From Lapidilactobacillus wuchangensis (GTDB lineage Bacteria > Bacillota > Bacilli > Lactobacillales > Lactobacillaceae), in assembly GCF_003946645.1 (NCBI RefSeq), contig NZ_RHOU01000002.1, forward strand, positions 152,488 through 216,487: 64,000 nucleotides of DNA. Direction: 5' to 3'. The translations under genes and the position numbers were made by a program. The notes below the pieces were generated by a model. That model was not told the DNA's origin, did no database searches, and was given only the letters and a program-made list of their open reading frames with translations. Positions 26,158 to 38,286 of this stretch are shown here, piece by piece. The number at the start of each line of letters is the position of its first letter. Position 1 is the stretch's first letter.

Positions 26158-27282
26158 ATGAGTTTTGTTTATCCACGTTCTTATATTGGTATTATTGGCG
26201 GTGGCCAAGGTAGTTGGCAATTGGCCCAAGCCGCTCATAAGCTGGGCTTCTTAGTTAATTTATTAGTGCCAGATGCCAATGATTTAGCTGCTAAAGAAGC
26301 TGATCAAATTATTATTGGTACTTCCAGCAATACGAAGTTATTACGGCAATTGGCAGCTGCGAGTGAGGTTGTCATTTTTCAAAATGAAAAAATTAATGTT
26401 AATAGTTTAAATGATGCCCAGATTGCTGATAAATTGCCGCAAGGTACCGAATTGTTAGCCATGACTCAGGACCGTTATTTAGAAAAGACTTTCTTGGAAG
26501 ATCATAATATTAATATTGCGCCTTATGCCATGGCTGTGACGTTAGACGATATTCGTTCAGCAGTGGATTCATTAGGCTTTCCTTGTGTCTTGAAGCCAAT
26601 CCAAAAGGGCTTAGGCCGTATTAATTCCCATTATATTTTGCGGAGTCATGATGATGTTGAACAATTACCTGGGCAATTAGCTGATGGGAGTTATATTTTG
26701 GAATCTTGGGTTCCTTACACCAAGGAATTTGCGATCATGGTCAGCAAGGATGCCCAGAAGCGGATTCAAACTTTCCCAGTTTTGGAAACCGTTTATCATG
26801 AAGGCGACTTCCATAGTGCCTTGGCTCACCAAAAAAATCAGCCAGAAATTGTTCAAGAAATTCAACGTGTTGCCACCCAAATCGCCACCGCTATTGATTA
26901 TCAAGGCTTGCTTGGAGTGACTTTCTTCGAAACTGAGGCCGGTGTGCTATTCGTCAATCGAATTTATCCAGGTCCTTATCAAGCTGCCGATTTATATGGC
27001 AGTGTGACTAACTTCTCTCAATACGAATTGCATTTGCGTAATTTATGCGAGTGGCCCGTGCCTGATTTAGTATTGCGGCAAGAAGGTGCCTTGTTGTCGT
27101 TACCAGCTAATTTAGAGCCACAAGTCTTCGGTCAAATTCCGAAGCGGGTCAATTGGCAATTTATGTTCTGGCCAGTTTTACAACAACCGCTAAGTTCTGA
27201 TGCGACCATTGGTGAAGCCACCATTGTTGCCAATGATTATGCTAGTCTGTTGGAGCTTATTGAAAACACGGAATTATGGTAG
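26158..27282 (+). CDS. Divergent PurK-like ATP-grasp protein
   Basis: A 374-residue ATP-grasp protein with the PurK architecture: an N-terminal nucleotide fold (YIGIIGGGQGSWQLAQAAHKLGF), a central ATP-grasp domain (LGFPCVLKPIQKGLGR near 145-155; ILESWVPYTKEFAIMV near 180-195) and a C-terminal cap. In true PurK the Mg2+/substrate signature is NEIAPRPHNSGH. Here residues 267-274 read NRIYPGPY, so the metal-binding Glu and the Arg are replaced and the HNSGH part is missing. No purE is adjacent. It may be a neofunctionalised or inactive N5-CAIR synthetase. It lies 40 bp before purB on the same strand. Confidence 0.75.
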   Translation: MSFVYPRSYIGIIGGGQGSWQLAQAAHKLGFLVNLLVPDANDLAAKEADQIIIGTSSNTKLLRQLAAASEVVIFQNEKINVNSLNDAQIADKLPQGTELLAMTQDRYLEKTFLEDHNINIAPYAMAVTLDDIRSAVDSLGFPCVLKPIQKGLGRINSHYILRSHDDVEQLPGQLADGSYILESWVPYTKEFAIMVSKDAQKRIQTFPVLETVYHEGDFHSALAHQKNQPEIVQEIQRVATQIATAIDYQGLLGVTFFETEAGVLFVNRIYPGPYQAADLYGSVTNFSQYELHLRNLCEWPVPDLVLRQEGALLSLPANLEPQVFGQIPKRVNWQFMFWPVLQQPLSSDATIGEATIVANDYASLLELIENTELW

Positions 27283-27322
27283 TTTTGTGGCGACGATTTT
27301 GGAATTTTAAGGAGCGTAAATA

Positions 27323-28618
27323 ATGATTGAACGATATACCCGTCCTGAAATGGCTCAGGTTTGGAGTTTACAGAATCAATATCAGTCTTGGTTAGAAGTC
27401 GAAGTCTATGCTTGTGAGGCTTGGGCTGAATTGGGCGAGATTCCCGCAGTTGACTTGCAACGGATTCAGGAAAACGCCAGCTTTGATACGGCTCGCGTTC
27501 AAGAATTGGAACAAGTAACGAAGCATGATGTGGTTGCTTTTACGCGCGCAGTCTCCGAAACCTTAGGACCAGAGCGGAAATGGATCCACTTTGGCCTGAC
27601 GTCGACTGATGTGGTTGATACTGCTCAAGGCTATCGTTTGAAACAGGCCAACGACTTAATTCGCGCCGATTTGCAGACGTTGCTAGCCACAATTAAGCGT
27701 CGGGCTTTGGAATTCGAACAAACCGTGATGATTGGCCGGACCCATGGTGTTCATGCAGAGCCCACTACTTTTGGCTTGGTTTTAGCAACTTGGTATGCTG
27801 AATTGAAACGCGATATCGAGCGCTTTGAGCACGCAGCTAAGGGCGTTGAAGCTGGCAAAATGAGTGGTGCCGTGGGGACTTTTGCTAATATCCCACCGGA
27901 AATTGAAGCTTATGTGACCAAAAAATTAGGCTTACGGGCCCAAGATATTTCGACACAAGTTTTACCGCGAGATTTACATGCTGAGTATTTAACAGCGTTA
28001 GCCCTAACCGCGACCTCAATTGAACGGTTCGCCTTGGAAATCCGCCATTTACAACGAACAGAAGTCCATGAAGTCGAAGAACGTTTTGCTTCTGGACAAA
28101 AGGGGTCGTCGGCGATGCCACATAAACGCAATCCAATCACTTCAGAGAACTTGACTGGTTTGGCGCGAGTGATTCGTGGCTATCAAATTCCAGCCTTAGA
28201 AGACGTGGGCTTGTGGCATGAACGGGATATTTCCCATAGTTCTGTTGAGCGAATTATTTTGCCAGATGCTACTTCACTAATGGATTACCAACTCACTCGT
28301 TTTAATCGGCTGTTGACTAATTTAGTTGTTTTCCCAGAACGGATGCAACAGAATATGCAGGTGACTCATGGCTTGATCTATAGTCAACGAGTATTGCTGA
28401 AATTAGTTGAAAGTGGTTTGAGTCGGGAACAAGCCTATGATTTGGTTCAAGCTAAAACTGCTCTGGCTTGGGACCAAGGCAAAGACTTTAAACAGCTATT
28501 GGCAGCTGATCCCCAAGTAATGAAGCAAATATCAGCAGCTGATCTTGACGATGCCTTCGATTACCACTGGCATTTGCGTCGAGTAGATTTAATCTTCAAA
28601 CGACTAGGTTTAAAATAA
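27323..28618 (+). CDS. purB: Adenylosuccinate lyase
   Basis: Cleaves SAICAR and adenylosuccinate in purine synthesis. The 431-residue protein has WIHFGLTSTDVVDTAQ (about 88-103), the catalytic-His segment GRTHGVHAEPTTFG near 140 and the signature loop GSSAMPHKRNPI near 260-272. ATG follows AAGGAG. It is probably cotranscribed with the purK-like gene, and a strong terminator follows. Confidence 0.96.
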   Translation: MIERYTRPEMAQVWSLQNQYQSWLEVEVYACEAWAELGEIPAVDLQRIQENASFDTARVQELEQVTKHDVVAFTRAVSETLGPERKWIHFGLTSTDVVDTAQGYRLKQANDLIRADLQTLLATIKRRALEFEQTVMIGRTHGVHAEPTTFGLVLATWYAELKRDIERFEHAAKGVEAGKMSGAVGTFANIPPEIEAYVTKKLGLRAQDISTQVLPRDLHAEYLTALALTATSIERFALEIRHLQRTEVHEVEERFASGQKGSSAMPHKRNPITSENLTGLARVIRGYQIPALEDVGLWHERDISHSSVERIILPDATSLMDYQLTRFNRLLTNLVVFPERMQQNMQVTHGLIYSQRVLLKLVESGLSREQAYDLVQAKTALAWDQGKDFKQLLAADPQVMKQISAADLDDAFDYHWHLRRVDLIFKRLGLK

Positions 28619-28626
28619 AAAATTGG

Positions 28627-28665
28627 TGCCAAGCCTTCCATGATTAGGGAGGCTTGGTATTTTTA
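28627..28665 (+). terminator. Terminator after purB
   Basis: TGCCAAGCCTTCC (28627-28639) pairs with GGGAGGCTTGGTA (28647-28659, one wobble) and is followed by TTTTT. Confidence 0.9.
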
Positions 28666-28674
28666 ATGACGGAG

Positions 28675-28950
28675 AAGATTGCGGGTGAGTTTAAAACAGA
28701 CTGGCGGACAACTCCGTTACGGCCGGCGGGTTGTGGAACGTTGCCGACACTGATTTAAGCCTTTGCTGGGCAAAGTCTTAAATACAGGTCTTCTTCTAAC
28801 CGCTGAAGCGGCAAGAAGAATTTGGCGACTGACAACCCGGCGGCCTTCACTACGTTTTGAGCCAATGTGGTCCATTTTATCTTGGACTGATTGCAAGACA
28901 GTGCTAGTAAAGAGTTACAATCATCCAGCAACTGTCTGGTGAAACTGACA
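28675..28950 (+). repeat. Family-1 element, copy C, left arm of an inverted pair
   Basis: Closing stem GGCCGGCGGGTTGT (28721-28734) pairs with 28832-28845 in 13 of 14 positions. The second hairpin is TTTAAG/CTTAAA. The third is TTCTTCT/AAGAAGAA around CCGC-TGAA-GCGG. The tail includes a CCAGCAAC...TCTGG hairpin that is shared with the partial copy at 48668. Stem sequences are unlike copies A, B and E but pair equally well. Confidence 0.8.
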
Positions 28951-28995
28951 AAATTGGGCACCAATACGCAAAAAAACAATTGTAAAAACTAACGA

Positions 28996-29045
28996 AGCCT
29001 AATTGGCAAGCTATTTAAATTAACTTGGCAACTAGGCTATTTTTG
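28996..29045 (+). terminator. Terminator-like hairpin at the centre of the C/D inverted pair
   Basis: AGCCTA (28996-29001) and TAGGCT (29033-29038) pair, with an inner CAAG/CTTG, and ATTTTTG follows. A counterpart lies at 48852-48899 in the E/F pair. Confidence 0.6.
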
Positions 29046-29099
29046 ACCATTGTTCAGTGTACAAGAATTAAAATTTAGACGAGTAATCTTGCTTTGCTT

Positions 29100-29325
29100 G
29101 CCTTAACCACTAACCACAATGAAGGGTGCTAACTCAACTCAGGACGTAATGGAGGGATCGGGTTGTCAGCCGCGAAATTATTGTTGGTGCTTTAGCACTT
29201 ACAATAAGCCTCGAATTGAAGACTTTTGAAAAAAGGCTTCAATCGACGGCCGCCGCGTTCCACAACCCGCAGCCCGGAATGCAGTCAGACGCCATTCTGT
29301 TTACACACCTTTACTTAATTCTGGT
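29100..29325 (-). repeat. Family-1 element, copy D, right arm of an inverted pair
   Basis: Minus orientation. Closing stem CGGGTTGT/ACAACCCG, second hairpin TTGAAG/CTTCAA, third hairpin TTATTGT/ACAATAA around GTGC-TAAA-GCAC. The leading segment CCTTAACCACTAACCAC (29101-29117) is shared with copy F. Confidence 0.8.
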
Positions 29326-29495
29326 CAGTTTCTCACTGGAATCATTTATTCAAATGAAAATTTGAAACATCTGTTCCCTTTGCGGTAAAATAAGCGTAAC
29401 ATTCTAACTTCAAATGTCTGTTATAATTGTTTATTAGAATACTTTATTTTGCTTAACGGCAATAGAAAATTTTTATTTTCGGGAAGGAAGACAAC

Positions 29496-31751
29496 ATGGG
29501 CACGACCAGTATATTAGCAGGATTAAATGATCAACAAAAAGAGGCAGTTTTAACAACTGATGGTCCCTTGTTGATTATGGCTGGGGCCGGTTCTGGGAAA
29601 ACACGAGTCTTAACTCACCGAATTGCTTATTTGATTCAAGAACGCGGTGTTTTGCCGTGGCAAATTTTAGCGATTACCTTTACCAATAAGGCAGCTAAAG
29701 AAATGCGGGAACGGGTTCAGAAATTATTAGGTGACGACGCCAATGATGTTTGGGTATCCACGTTTCATGCTCTTTGTGTGCGGGTTTTACGGCGGGAAAG
29801 CGAAAAAATCGGTTATTCCCGTTCCTTCACGATTGCGGACAGTTCTGAGCAGCTGACCTTGATCAAGCGGATTCTGCGTCAATTAAATTTAGATCCCAAA
29901 CAATATGATCCGAAGGCAATTTTGGGGTCAATTAGTCAGGCCAAGAACGATTTAAAAACGCCTAAAGAATTTGAACAGTCAGCGGCTAAAGGCTTTGATC
30001 AAGTAGTTGCGCAAGTTTATAAAATTTATCAACAAGAATTACATCGCGATCAAGCTTTCGATTTCGATGATTTAATTATGCAAACAATTGTCTTATTTCA
30101 TAAAGATCCTGAGACACTGGCTTTTTACCAACGGAAGTTTCGTTACATTCATGTCGACGAATACCAAGATACAAATGAGGCGCAATATCAATTAGTCCAA
30201 TTATTAGGTGCGGCTTACCGCAATGTTTGTGTGGTTGGTGATGCTGACCAGAGTATTTATGGCTGGCGTGGCGCAAATATGGCCAATATTATGAATTTTG
30301 AGCGAGATTATCCACACGCTAAAAGTATTTTGTTAGCACAAAACTACCGTTCAACCAAAAATATTTTGCAGGCGGCTAACTCGGTGATTGCGCATAATAG
30401 TTATCGTAAGCCGAAGAAATTGTGGACTGATAATGCTGAAGGTAGCAAACTTAACTATTATCGGGCCCAAAGTGAAAGTGATGAAGCTTTATTTGTGACC
30501 AGCAAGATCAAAGAAGAAGTTAAGTCGCAGAAGTTTAATTATGGTGATTTTGCAATTCTTTATCGGACAAACGCACAATCACGGATTTTTGAAGATCGGC
30601 TGATGAAGGCCAGCATTCCGTACAAAATTGTTGGCGGTCATAAATTCTATGACCGTAAAGAAATTCGCGATATTTTAGCCTATTTGCGCTTAGTGGCTAA
30701 TCCTGATGATTCAATGAGTTTCAATCGGGTGGTCAATGAACCGAAGCGTGGTTTAGGTGCCGGGACGATTGGCAAGTTACAAGAATTTGCCGATGAGCAC
30801 GATTGGTCATTATTGGCGGCGGCGAAGAATGTTGAATTATCCGCCTTGGCGGCACGGCCTAGAACCAAACTGCTTGATTTCGCTCAGCTAATTTATGCTT
30901 TAAACGCGGAAGCAGCTAATTTATCAATGACCGAATTAACCAAACGATTATTAGAAAAAAGTGGTTATCAAGCCAGCTTAGAAATTCAAAAGACTGTTGA
31001 AGCCGAAACGCGTCTGGAAAACTTGGCGGAATTCTTGACCGTGACCCAACAATTTGATGACACTTATCAACCAGAAGATAGTGATAGCCAACCATTGATC
31101 GACTTTATCGCCGATTTGGCCTTAACTTCTGATCAGGATGAATTAGGGGAAGACTTGAAACAAGTTACTTTGATGACGTTACACGCCGCCAAAGGACTGG
31201 AATTTCCAGTGGTCTTTTTAGTCGGACTTGAAGAAGGCATTTTCCCATTGTCGCGTTCCTTAATGGAAGATGATGCGCTTGAAGAAGAACGGCGACTGGC
31301 TTACGTTGGGATTACCCGGGCGCAAAAAGAACTCTACTTATCCAATGCGTATGGTCGGATGTTGTACGGTCGTCCGCAGAACAATCCACCTTCAAGATTT
31401 ATTGCCGAAATTGATCCAGAAGTCATTGAACCTGTGGCTCAAGAAGCTCAACAGTATCCTTTTGATCAAGTGGGTGGTCAAGCTGGTCGGCGACAAAAAC
31501 AAACAGCACGAGCTACGGCAACGACGTATCATGCGCCCCAAGCGAAAAAGGCCACTGGTGCAGTAGGTGCTGAACAAGTGAGCTGGCAAGTTGGCGATCT
31601 CGTTGAACATCGAGCTTGGGGTCAAGGCACCGTCGTTCAAGTTGATCAAAATGGCGACGATGTGGAATTAGCAATCGCTTTTCCAGAAATTGGTGTTAAA
31701 CATTTGATGGCGGTATTCGCCCCAATCAAAAAAGTTAGTAAGTCGTCATAA
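29496..31751 (+). CDS. pcrA: ATP-dependent DNA helicase PcrA
   Basis: UvrD-family superfamily-1 3'-5' helicase for DNA repair and plasmid/rolling-circle replication. The 751-residue protein has Walker A AGAGSGKT at about residues 30-37, Walker B with VDEYQDTNEAQ near 225, GDADQSIYGWRGA (motif III) and VTLMTLHAAKGLEFPVVFL (motif V region). The C-terminal tail ends in a small beta domain (VSWQVGDLVEHRAWGQGTV) that contacts RNA polymerase in Gram-positive PcrA. ATG follows GGGAAGGAAG. It heads the pcrA-ligA-camS-gatCAB block. Confidence 0.97.
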   Translation: MGTTSILAGLNDQQKEAVLTTDGPLLIMAGAGSGKTRVLTHRIAYLIQERGVLPWQILAITFTNKAAKEMRERVQKLLGDDANDVWVSTFHALCVRVLRRESEKIGYSRSFTIADSSEQLTLIKRILRQLNLDPKQYDPKAILGSISQAKNDLKTPKEFEQSAAKGFDQVVAQVYKIYQQELHRDQAFDFDDLIMQTIVLFHKDPETLAFYQRKFRYIHVDEYQDTNEAQYQLVQLLGAAYRNVCVVGDADQSIYGWRGANMANIMNFERDYPHAKSILLAQNYRSTKNILQAANSVIAHNSYRKPKKLWTDNAEGSKLNYYRAQSESDEALFVTSKIKEEVKSQKFNYGDFAILYRTNAQSRIFEDRLMKASIPYKIVGGHKFYDRKEIRDILAYLRLVANPDDSMSFNRVVNEPKRGLGAGTIGKLQEFADEHDWSLLAAAKNVELSALAARPRTKLLDFAQLIYALNAEAANLSMTELTKRLLEKSGYQASLEIQKTVEAETRLENLAEFLTVTQQFDDTYQPEDSDSQPLIDFIADLALTSDQDELGEDLKQVTLMTLHAAKGLEFPVVFLVGLEEGIFPLSRSLMEDDALEEERRLAYVGITRAQKELYLSNAYGRMLYGRPQNNPPSRFIAEIDPEVIEPVAQEAQQYPFDQVGGQAGRRQKQTARATATTYHAPQAKKATGAVGAEQVSWQVGDLVEHRAWGQGTVVQVDQNGDDVELAIAFPEIGVKHLMAVFAPIKKVSKSS

Positions 31752-31761
31752 AGCTGATTAA

Positions 31762-33818
<2,057 letters not shown>

Positions 33819-33819
<1 letters not shown>

Positions 33820-34979
33820 TGCGATTCACGAGTAAAAAAGGTCTACTTTTACTCATGGGCTTGGTAGGGATTTTCTTGACTGCCTGTGGTAACTTACAAA
33901 ATGCTGATCTTAGTGGCAGTACTAGTAGTAATACTGCTGCTAGTAAGTCATCAGCTTATCAAATTACTGGCACAACTGACGGTAGTCAATACAGCGCACT
34001 GTTAAGTGATGGCAAGTATAAAACGAGTAGTTCCCGAGGATTGACCGTTGATCAGAATAGCAATAACTTCAATGTCTCCAGTTTTGAAGATGGCTTAACG
34101 ACTATTAGTAAACAGCAATTTTCGCCTGATAAATATGCTTTCCAAGAAGGCCAATATATTGCCCGGACCACAGCGAATAGCTGGTTGAAGCGAAAGTCTA
34201 GTAGTAATGCTGATGGCTTAAATCCTGAAGACAATAAGCAAACGGAGCCAGATAAACGTAATCCAATTTATTTACAACAAATTTTGGAGCAAGATTATTT
34301 AGTTCACAGTGGTAATTCTTATAAGCTAGATGGTATGGCGATTGGCTTAGGGATGAACTCCACCGATTATTACCAAAAGGTGCAATATGGGGCCACTTTC
34401 AAAACCACGATTTCTCGAGCTGATCAGGAGAAACAAGGGAAAGAAATGGCACAAAAGATTTTGGCCCGGTTACGCCAGAAAAAAGAATTGGCGAATGTGA
34501 CGATTGTGTTCGGTCTTTACGAGCAGGCTGCTAATGATAGTTTGGTTGGTGGTACTTATTTCGCCCAAGCCGTTAGTAAATCAGGCACGACTATCTCTGA
34601 CTGGACTAGTTTGAAACAAGAGAATGGGGTTTTGCCAGTCGTCAATAACGAAAAAGCCATTAATGGTGGCGATAGCGACTCCTTCAATAACTTTAAGTCA
34701 AAGATTCAATCATTCTTCCCTAATTTGAGTGGCGTCACCGCCCAAGTTCATTACGAGAATGATTCATTAAAGGGCATGAAGATTAAAATCACTACCCAAT
34801 TCTTCGGTGAAAATGAGATTCGTAGCTTTACGCAATACGTTGGCACTGCGGCTTCACGGTATTTGCCAGCCAATGTGCCGATTGAAATTACGATTTCTTC
34901 AGTCGGCGGGATGCAAGCCTTTTTGAATCGTGATAGTGGTGAAAAAGATTTTTATAGCCATGTTTTTAGTAGTTACTAG
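33819..34979 (+). CDS. camS: CamS-family lipoprotein
   Basis: A 386-residue exported lipoprotein of the CamS family. In enterococci and staphylococci the lipoprotein signal peptide is processed to a small peptide with sex-pheromone activity. The signal sequence ends in the lipobox LTAC (Cys at about residue 23) and is followed by a Ser/Thr/Asn-rich linker. The mature domain includes the conserved LLSDGKYKTSSSRGLT, NSFE/FEDGLTTISKQQFSPDKY and EIRSFTQYVG segments. The position after ligA is the usual Firmicute location. Start ATG overlaps the ligA stop (TAATG). Confidence 0.92.
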
Positions 34980-35065
34980 CTTTTCTGGTTTTTTCACTAA
35001 GCTTTAAATGATAAAATAAGTTTTGAATGAATCTTGTTTTAAAACGAATGGAGGACATTTGGCGA

Positions 35066-35371
35066 ATGATATCTAAAGATCAAGTTGCACATGTGGCTGA
35101 ATTAGCTCGGTTATCTTTTACAGATGCAGAATTAGAGCATTTCACGACCCAATTGGATCAGATTATTGCGATGGAACACGCCTTAGCAGAAGTACCAACA
35201 GACGGGGTTGCACCAACAACACAATTAACGGATACAGAAAATGTATTCCGCGCTGACGTTCCTGTGACTGACGGGCCATCACGGGACGAACTTTTACAAA
35301 ACGTACCAGAAAGCAAGGACGGCTTAATTAAAGTGCCTTCAATTATTGATAAAGGGGAGGCTGACGCATGA
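35066..35371 (+). CDS. gatC: Aspartyl/glutamyl-tRNA amidotransferase subunit C
   Basis: Small scaffold subunit of the GatCAB complex, which converts Glu-tRNA-Gln (and Asp-tRNA-Asn) into the amidated form. The 101-residue protein begins [18 protein letters not shown], the family N-terminus. It ends with the [13 protein letters not shown] tail that wraps around GatA. The open frame reaches back to 35027, but only the ATG at 35066 gives family length and follows GGAGG, although with a rather long spacing. It overlaps gatA by four bases (ATGA). Confidence 0.94.
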   Translation: MISKDQVAHVAELARLSFTDAELEHFTTQLDQIIAMEHALAEVPTDGVAPTTQLTDTENVFRADVPVTDGPSRDELLQNVPESKDGLIKVPSIIDKGEADA

Positions 35372-36837
35372 ACTTTTTAGAGACTGATTTGCATAGCCTG
35401 CATCAACAATTAGTGAATCATGAGTTAACTGCGGTTGATTTAGTTAAAGACACCATGAGCGCAATTGACGAGCATGAACCACAATTAAATGCCTTTATCA
35501 CGACTAATCAGAAGAAAGCCTTAGCCGCAGCTGAGAAGATCGATGCTGAGGGGATTGCTGAAGATAACTTATTAGCTGGGATCCCAGTGGCTTATAAAGA
35601 TAATATTGTCACCAAGGGTGTGCGCACGACTGCTGCTAGTCATATGCTGGATAACTTTAACCCGGTTTATGACGCAACGATTGTTGAGAAACTTGAACAA
35701 GCAGGCACTATCGATATTGGTAAAACAAATATGGATGAATTTGCCATGGGTTCTTCAACGGAATCATCTTTCTTCAAACCAACTCATAATCCTTGGGATT
35801 TAAGTCGGGTGCCTGGTGGTTCATCTGGTGGTTCTGCTGCAGCGGTTGCTGCTGGTGAAGTTTTTGCTGCCTTTGGGAGTGATACTGGTGGTTCAATTCG
35901 CCAGCCATCTGCTTATAATGGTATTTTTGGGATCAAACCGACTTACGGCCGGGTTTCTCGCTGGGGCTTAATTGCTTTTGGCTCAAGCTTCGATCAACTT
36001 GGGGTGATGACTCGTCGGGTTAAGGACGCGGCACCATTTTTGACGGTGATGAGTGGTCATGATGCTAAAGATAGTACCAGCTCACAACGTCCAGTTCCTG
36101 ATTTTAGTCAATTTATTGGTCAAGATATTAAAGGCTTGAAGATTGCCGTTCCTGACGAATTCTTTGGTAAAGGCATTGCTGATGACGTCAAGGCTCAGGT
36201 TGAAAAGGGAATTCAACAGTTAGTTGAACAAGGGGCAATTGTTGACCATGTTCAATTACCACATACCAAGTATGCCGTGCCAGCTTATTATGTTTTAGCT
36301 TCTAGTGAAGCTTCTTCAAACTTACAACGCTTTGACGGGATTCGCTACGGCTTCCGTGCTGAAGATGTTAAGAATTTGAAGGATGTTTATGTGCGGACTC
36401 GTTCTGAGGGATTTGGTCCAGAAGTGAAACGGCGGATTATGTTAGGGACTTTCGCCTTGTCATCAGGCTATTATGATGCTTACTTCAATAAGGCCGCTAA
36501 AGTGCGGACTTTAATTAAACAAGACTTCGAAGAAATTCTTAAAACCCACGATTTAATTGTTGGACCAACAGCGCCAGATACAGCCTTCAAAATTGGTGCC
36601 AATGTTTCTGATCCAATTACGTTATACATGAAAGATATTTTGACAATTTCCGCCAATATGGCTGGTGTTCCTGCAGCTTCAGTACCGGCTGGTTTTAATG
36701 CTGCTGGCTTACCAATCGGGATGCAGATGATTGCCAAGCGCTTTGATGAAGGGACAATTTTCCGCGCGGCTAGCGCCTTTGAAGAAATGAACCAGTACTA
36801 TCTTGAAAAACCTAGCTTCAAAGGAGGTAATGCGTAA
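35368..36837 (+). CDS. gatA: Aspartyl/glutamyl-tRNA amidotransferase subunit A
   Basis: Amidase subunit that releases ammonia from glutamine. The 489-residue protein has the amidase-signature Ser-cisSer-Lys triad: Lys in VAYKDNI near residue 77, and the two serines in [15 protein letters not shown] and [11 protein letters not shown] near 150-180. It is coupled to gatC by an ATGA overlap and to gatB by a TAATG overlap. Confidence 0.97.
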   Translation: MNFLETDLHSLHQQLVNHELTAVDLVKDTMSAIDEHEPQLNAFITTNQKKALAAAEKIDAEGIAEDNLLAGIPVAYKDNIVTKGVRTTAASHMLDNFNPVYDATIVEKLEQAGTIDIGKTNMDEFAMGSSTESSFFKPTHNPWDLSRVPGGSSGGSAAAVAAGEVFAAFGSDTGGSIRQPSAYNGIFGIKPTYGRVSRWGLIAFGSSFDQLGVMTRRVKDAAPFLTVMSGHDAKDSTSSQRPVPDFSQFIGQDIKGLKIAVPDEFFGKGIADDVKAQVEKGIQQLVEQGAIVDHVQLPHTKYAVPAYYVLASSEASSNLQRFDGIRYGFRAEDVKNLKDVYVRTRSEGFGPEVKRRIMLGTFALSSGYYDAYFNKAAKVRTLIKQDFEEILKTHDLIVGPTAPDTAFKIGANVSDPITLYMKDILTISANMAGVPAASVPAGFNAAGLPIGMQMIAKRFDEGTIFRAASAFEEMNQYYLEKPSFKGGNA

Positions 36838-38267
36838 TGAATTTTGAAACCACAATTGGCTTGGAAGTCCACGTCGAATTAAAAACGAAAACAAAAATGT
36901 TTAGCCCATCACCTGTTGCCTATGGTGCCGAAGCCAACGTCAATACCAATGTGATTGACTGGGGTTTCCCAGGCGTTTTGCCATCAGTCAACCATGAAGC
37001 CTATCGCCTTGGCATTATGGTTGCCTTGGCCTTGCATGCTGAAGTGACTAAAGAAACTCATTTTGATCGGAAAAACTATTTCTATCCTGATAATCCCAAG
37101 GCTTACCAGATTACTCAATTTGAACAACCTTTAGCACGTAATGGCTGGTTGGAAATTGAAGTTAATGGTGTTAAGAAGAAAATCGGGATCGAAGAAATGC
37201 ACGTTGAAGAAGATGCCGGTAAAAATACCCACGGTGACGATGGCTACTCTTATGTGGATTTAAACCGTCAGGGCACACCTTTGATCGAAATTGTTTCTAA
37301 AGCTGATATGAATTCTCCTGAAGAGGCCTACGCTTATCTAGAACAATTGCGGAAGACAATTCAGTTTACTGGCGCTTCTGACGTTAAAATGGAAGAAGGT
37401 TCAATGCGGGTTGATACCAACATTTCCATTCGCCCCATTGGTGCTGATAAATTAGGAACTAAGGCTGAATTAAAGAACTTGAACTCATTTAACCATGTGC
37501 GTTTAGGCTTGGCTTATGAAGAAAAACGCCAGGCAGAAGTTTTAATGTCTGGTGGCCAAATTCGTCCGGAAACTCGGCGCTTTGATGAAGCCTCCGGTGA
37601 AACAATTTTAATGCGGGTCAAGGAAGGCTCAGACGATTATCGTTACTTCCCAGAACCTGATTTACCACCATTTTCAATTAGTGATGATTGGATCAACGAA
37701 ATTGCTGGTCAAATTCCGGAAATGCCTGAGAAACGGCGGGCACGTTATGTGAACGAGTTAGGTATTCCTGAATATGATGCTGGTATTTTAACTGACACCA
37801 AGGAAATGTCTGACTTCTTCGAAGAAGCGATTACTGATGGTGCCGATCCTAAGTTGGCCTCGAACTGGTTAATGGGTGAAGTTAATGCTTACTTAAATGC
37901 AAATAAGCTTGATTTGGCTCAAACTCAGTTAACACCTGCGAACTTAGCGACAATGATCCAGTTGATTAAAGATGGGACGATTTCTTCAAAAATCGCCAAG
38001 AAAGTTTTCCAAGAAACAATTAAAAAAGGAACTGAGCCGAAAGCTTGGGTTGAATCCAAGGGCTTAGTTCAAGAATCTGATCCAACTGTTTTGACCCCAA
38101 TTATCACGGCAATTCTTGATGACAATCAACAATCGATTGAAGACTTTAAGAATGGTAAAGATCGTGCAGTTGGCTTCTTAGTTGGCCAAATTATGAAGCA
38201 AACTCATGGCAAGGCTAACCCGAAAGTTGTCAATCAGATTCTGATGGGTGAATTAAATAAACGTTAG
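36837..38267 (+). CDS. gatB: Aspartyl/glutamyl-tRNA amidotransferase subunit B
   Basis: tRNA-binding and kinase subunit of GatCAB; it phosphorylates the misacylated Glu-tRNA before amidation. The 476-residue protein begins [17 protein letters not shown]. It has the catalytic-site features [20 protein letters not shown] (about residues 78-97) and [14 protein letters not shown], and the C-terminal helical and YqeY-like tail that holds tRNA. A ribosome site (AGGAGG) lies inside the end of gatA. Length and motifs are standard. Confidence 0.97.
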   Translation: MNFETTIGLEVHVELKTKTKMFSPSPVAYGAEANVNTNVIDWGFPGVLPSVNHEAYRLGIMVALALHAEVTKETHFDRKNYFYPDNPKAYQITQFEQPLARNGWLEIEVNGVKKKIGIEEMHVEEDAGKNTHGDDGYSYVDLNRQGTPLIEIVSKADMNSPEEAYAYLEQLRKTIQFTGASDVKMEEGSMRVDTNISIRPIGADKLGTKAELKNLNSFNHVRLGLAYEEKRQAEVLMSGGQIRPETRRFDEASGETILMRVKEGSDDYRYFPEPDLPPFSISDDWINEIAGQIPEMPEKRRARYVNELGIPEYDAGILTDTKEMSDFFEEAITDGADPKLASNWLMGEVNAYLNANKLDLAQTQLTPANLATMIQLIKDGTISSKIAKKVFQETIKKGTEPKAWVESKGLVQESDPTVLTPIITAILDDNQQSIEDFKNGKDRAVGFLVGQIMKQTHGKANPKVVNQILMGELNKR

Positions 38268-38286
38268 TAGAAAGTAGGTTGGCTTA

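Noticed and set aside
28619-29495. Insertion sequence or transposase remnant in the repeat-filled gaps
   Set aside because: No transposase-like frame in any of the gaps; the repeats are structured and noncoding.
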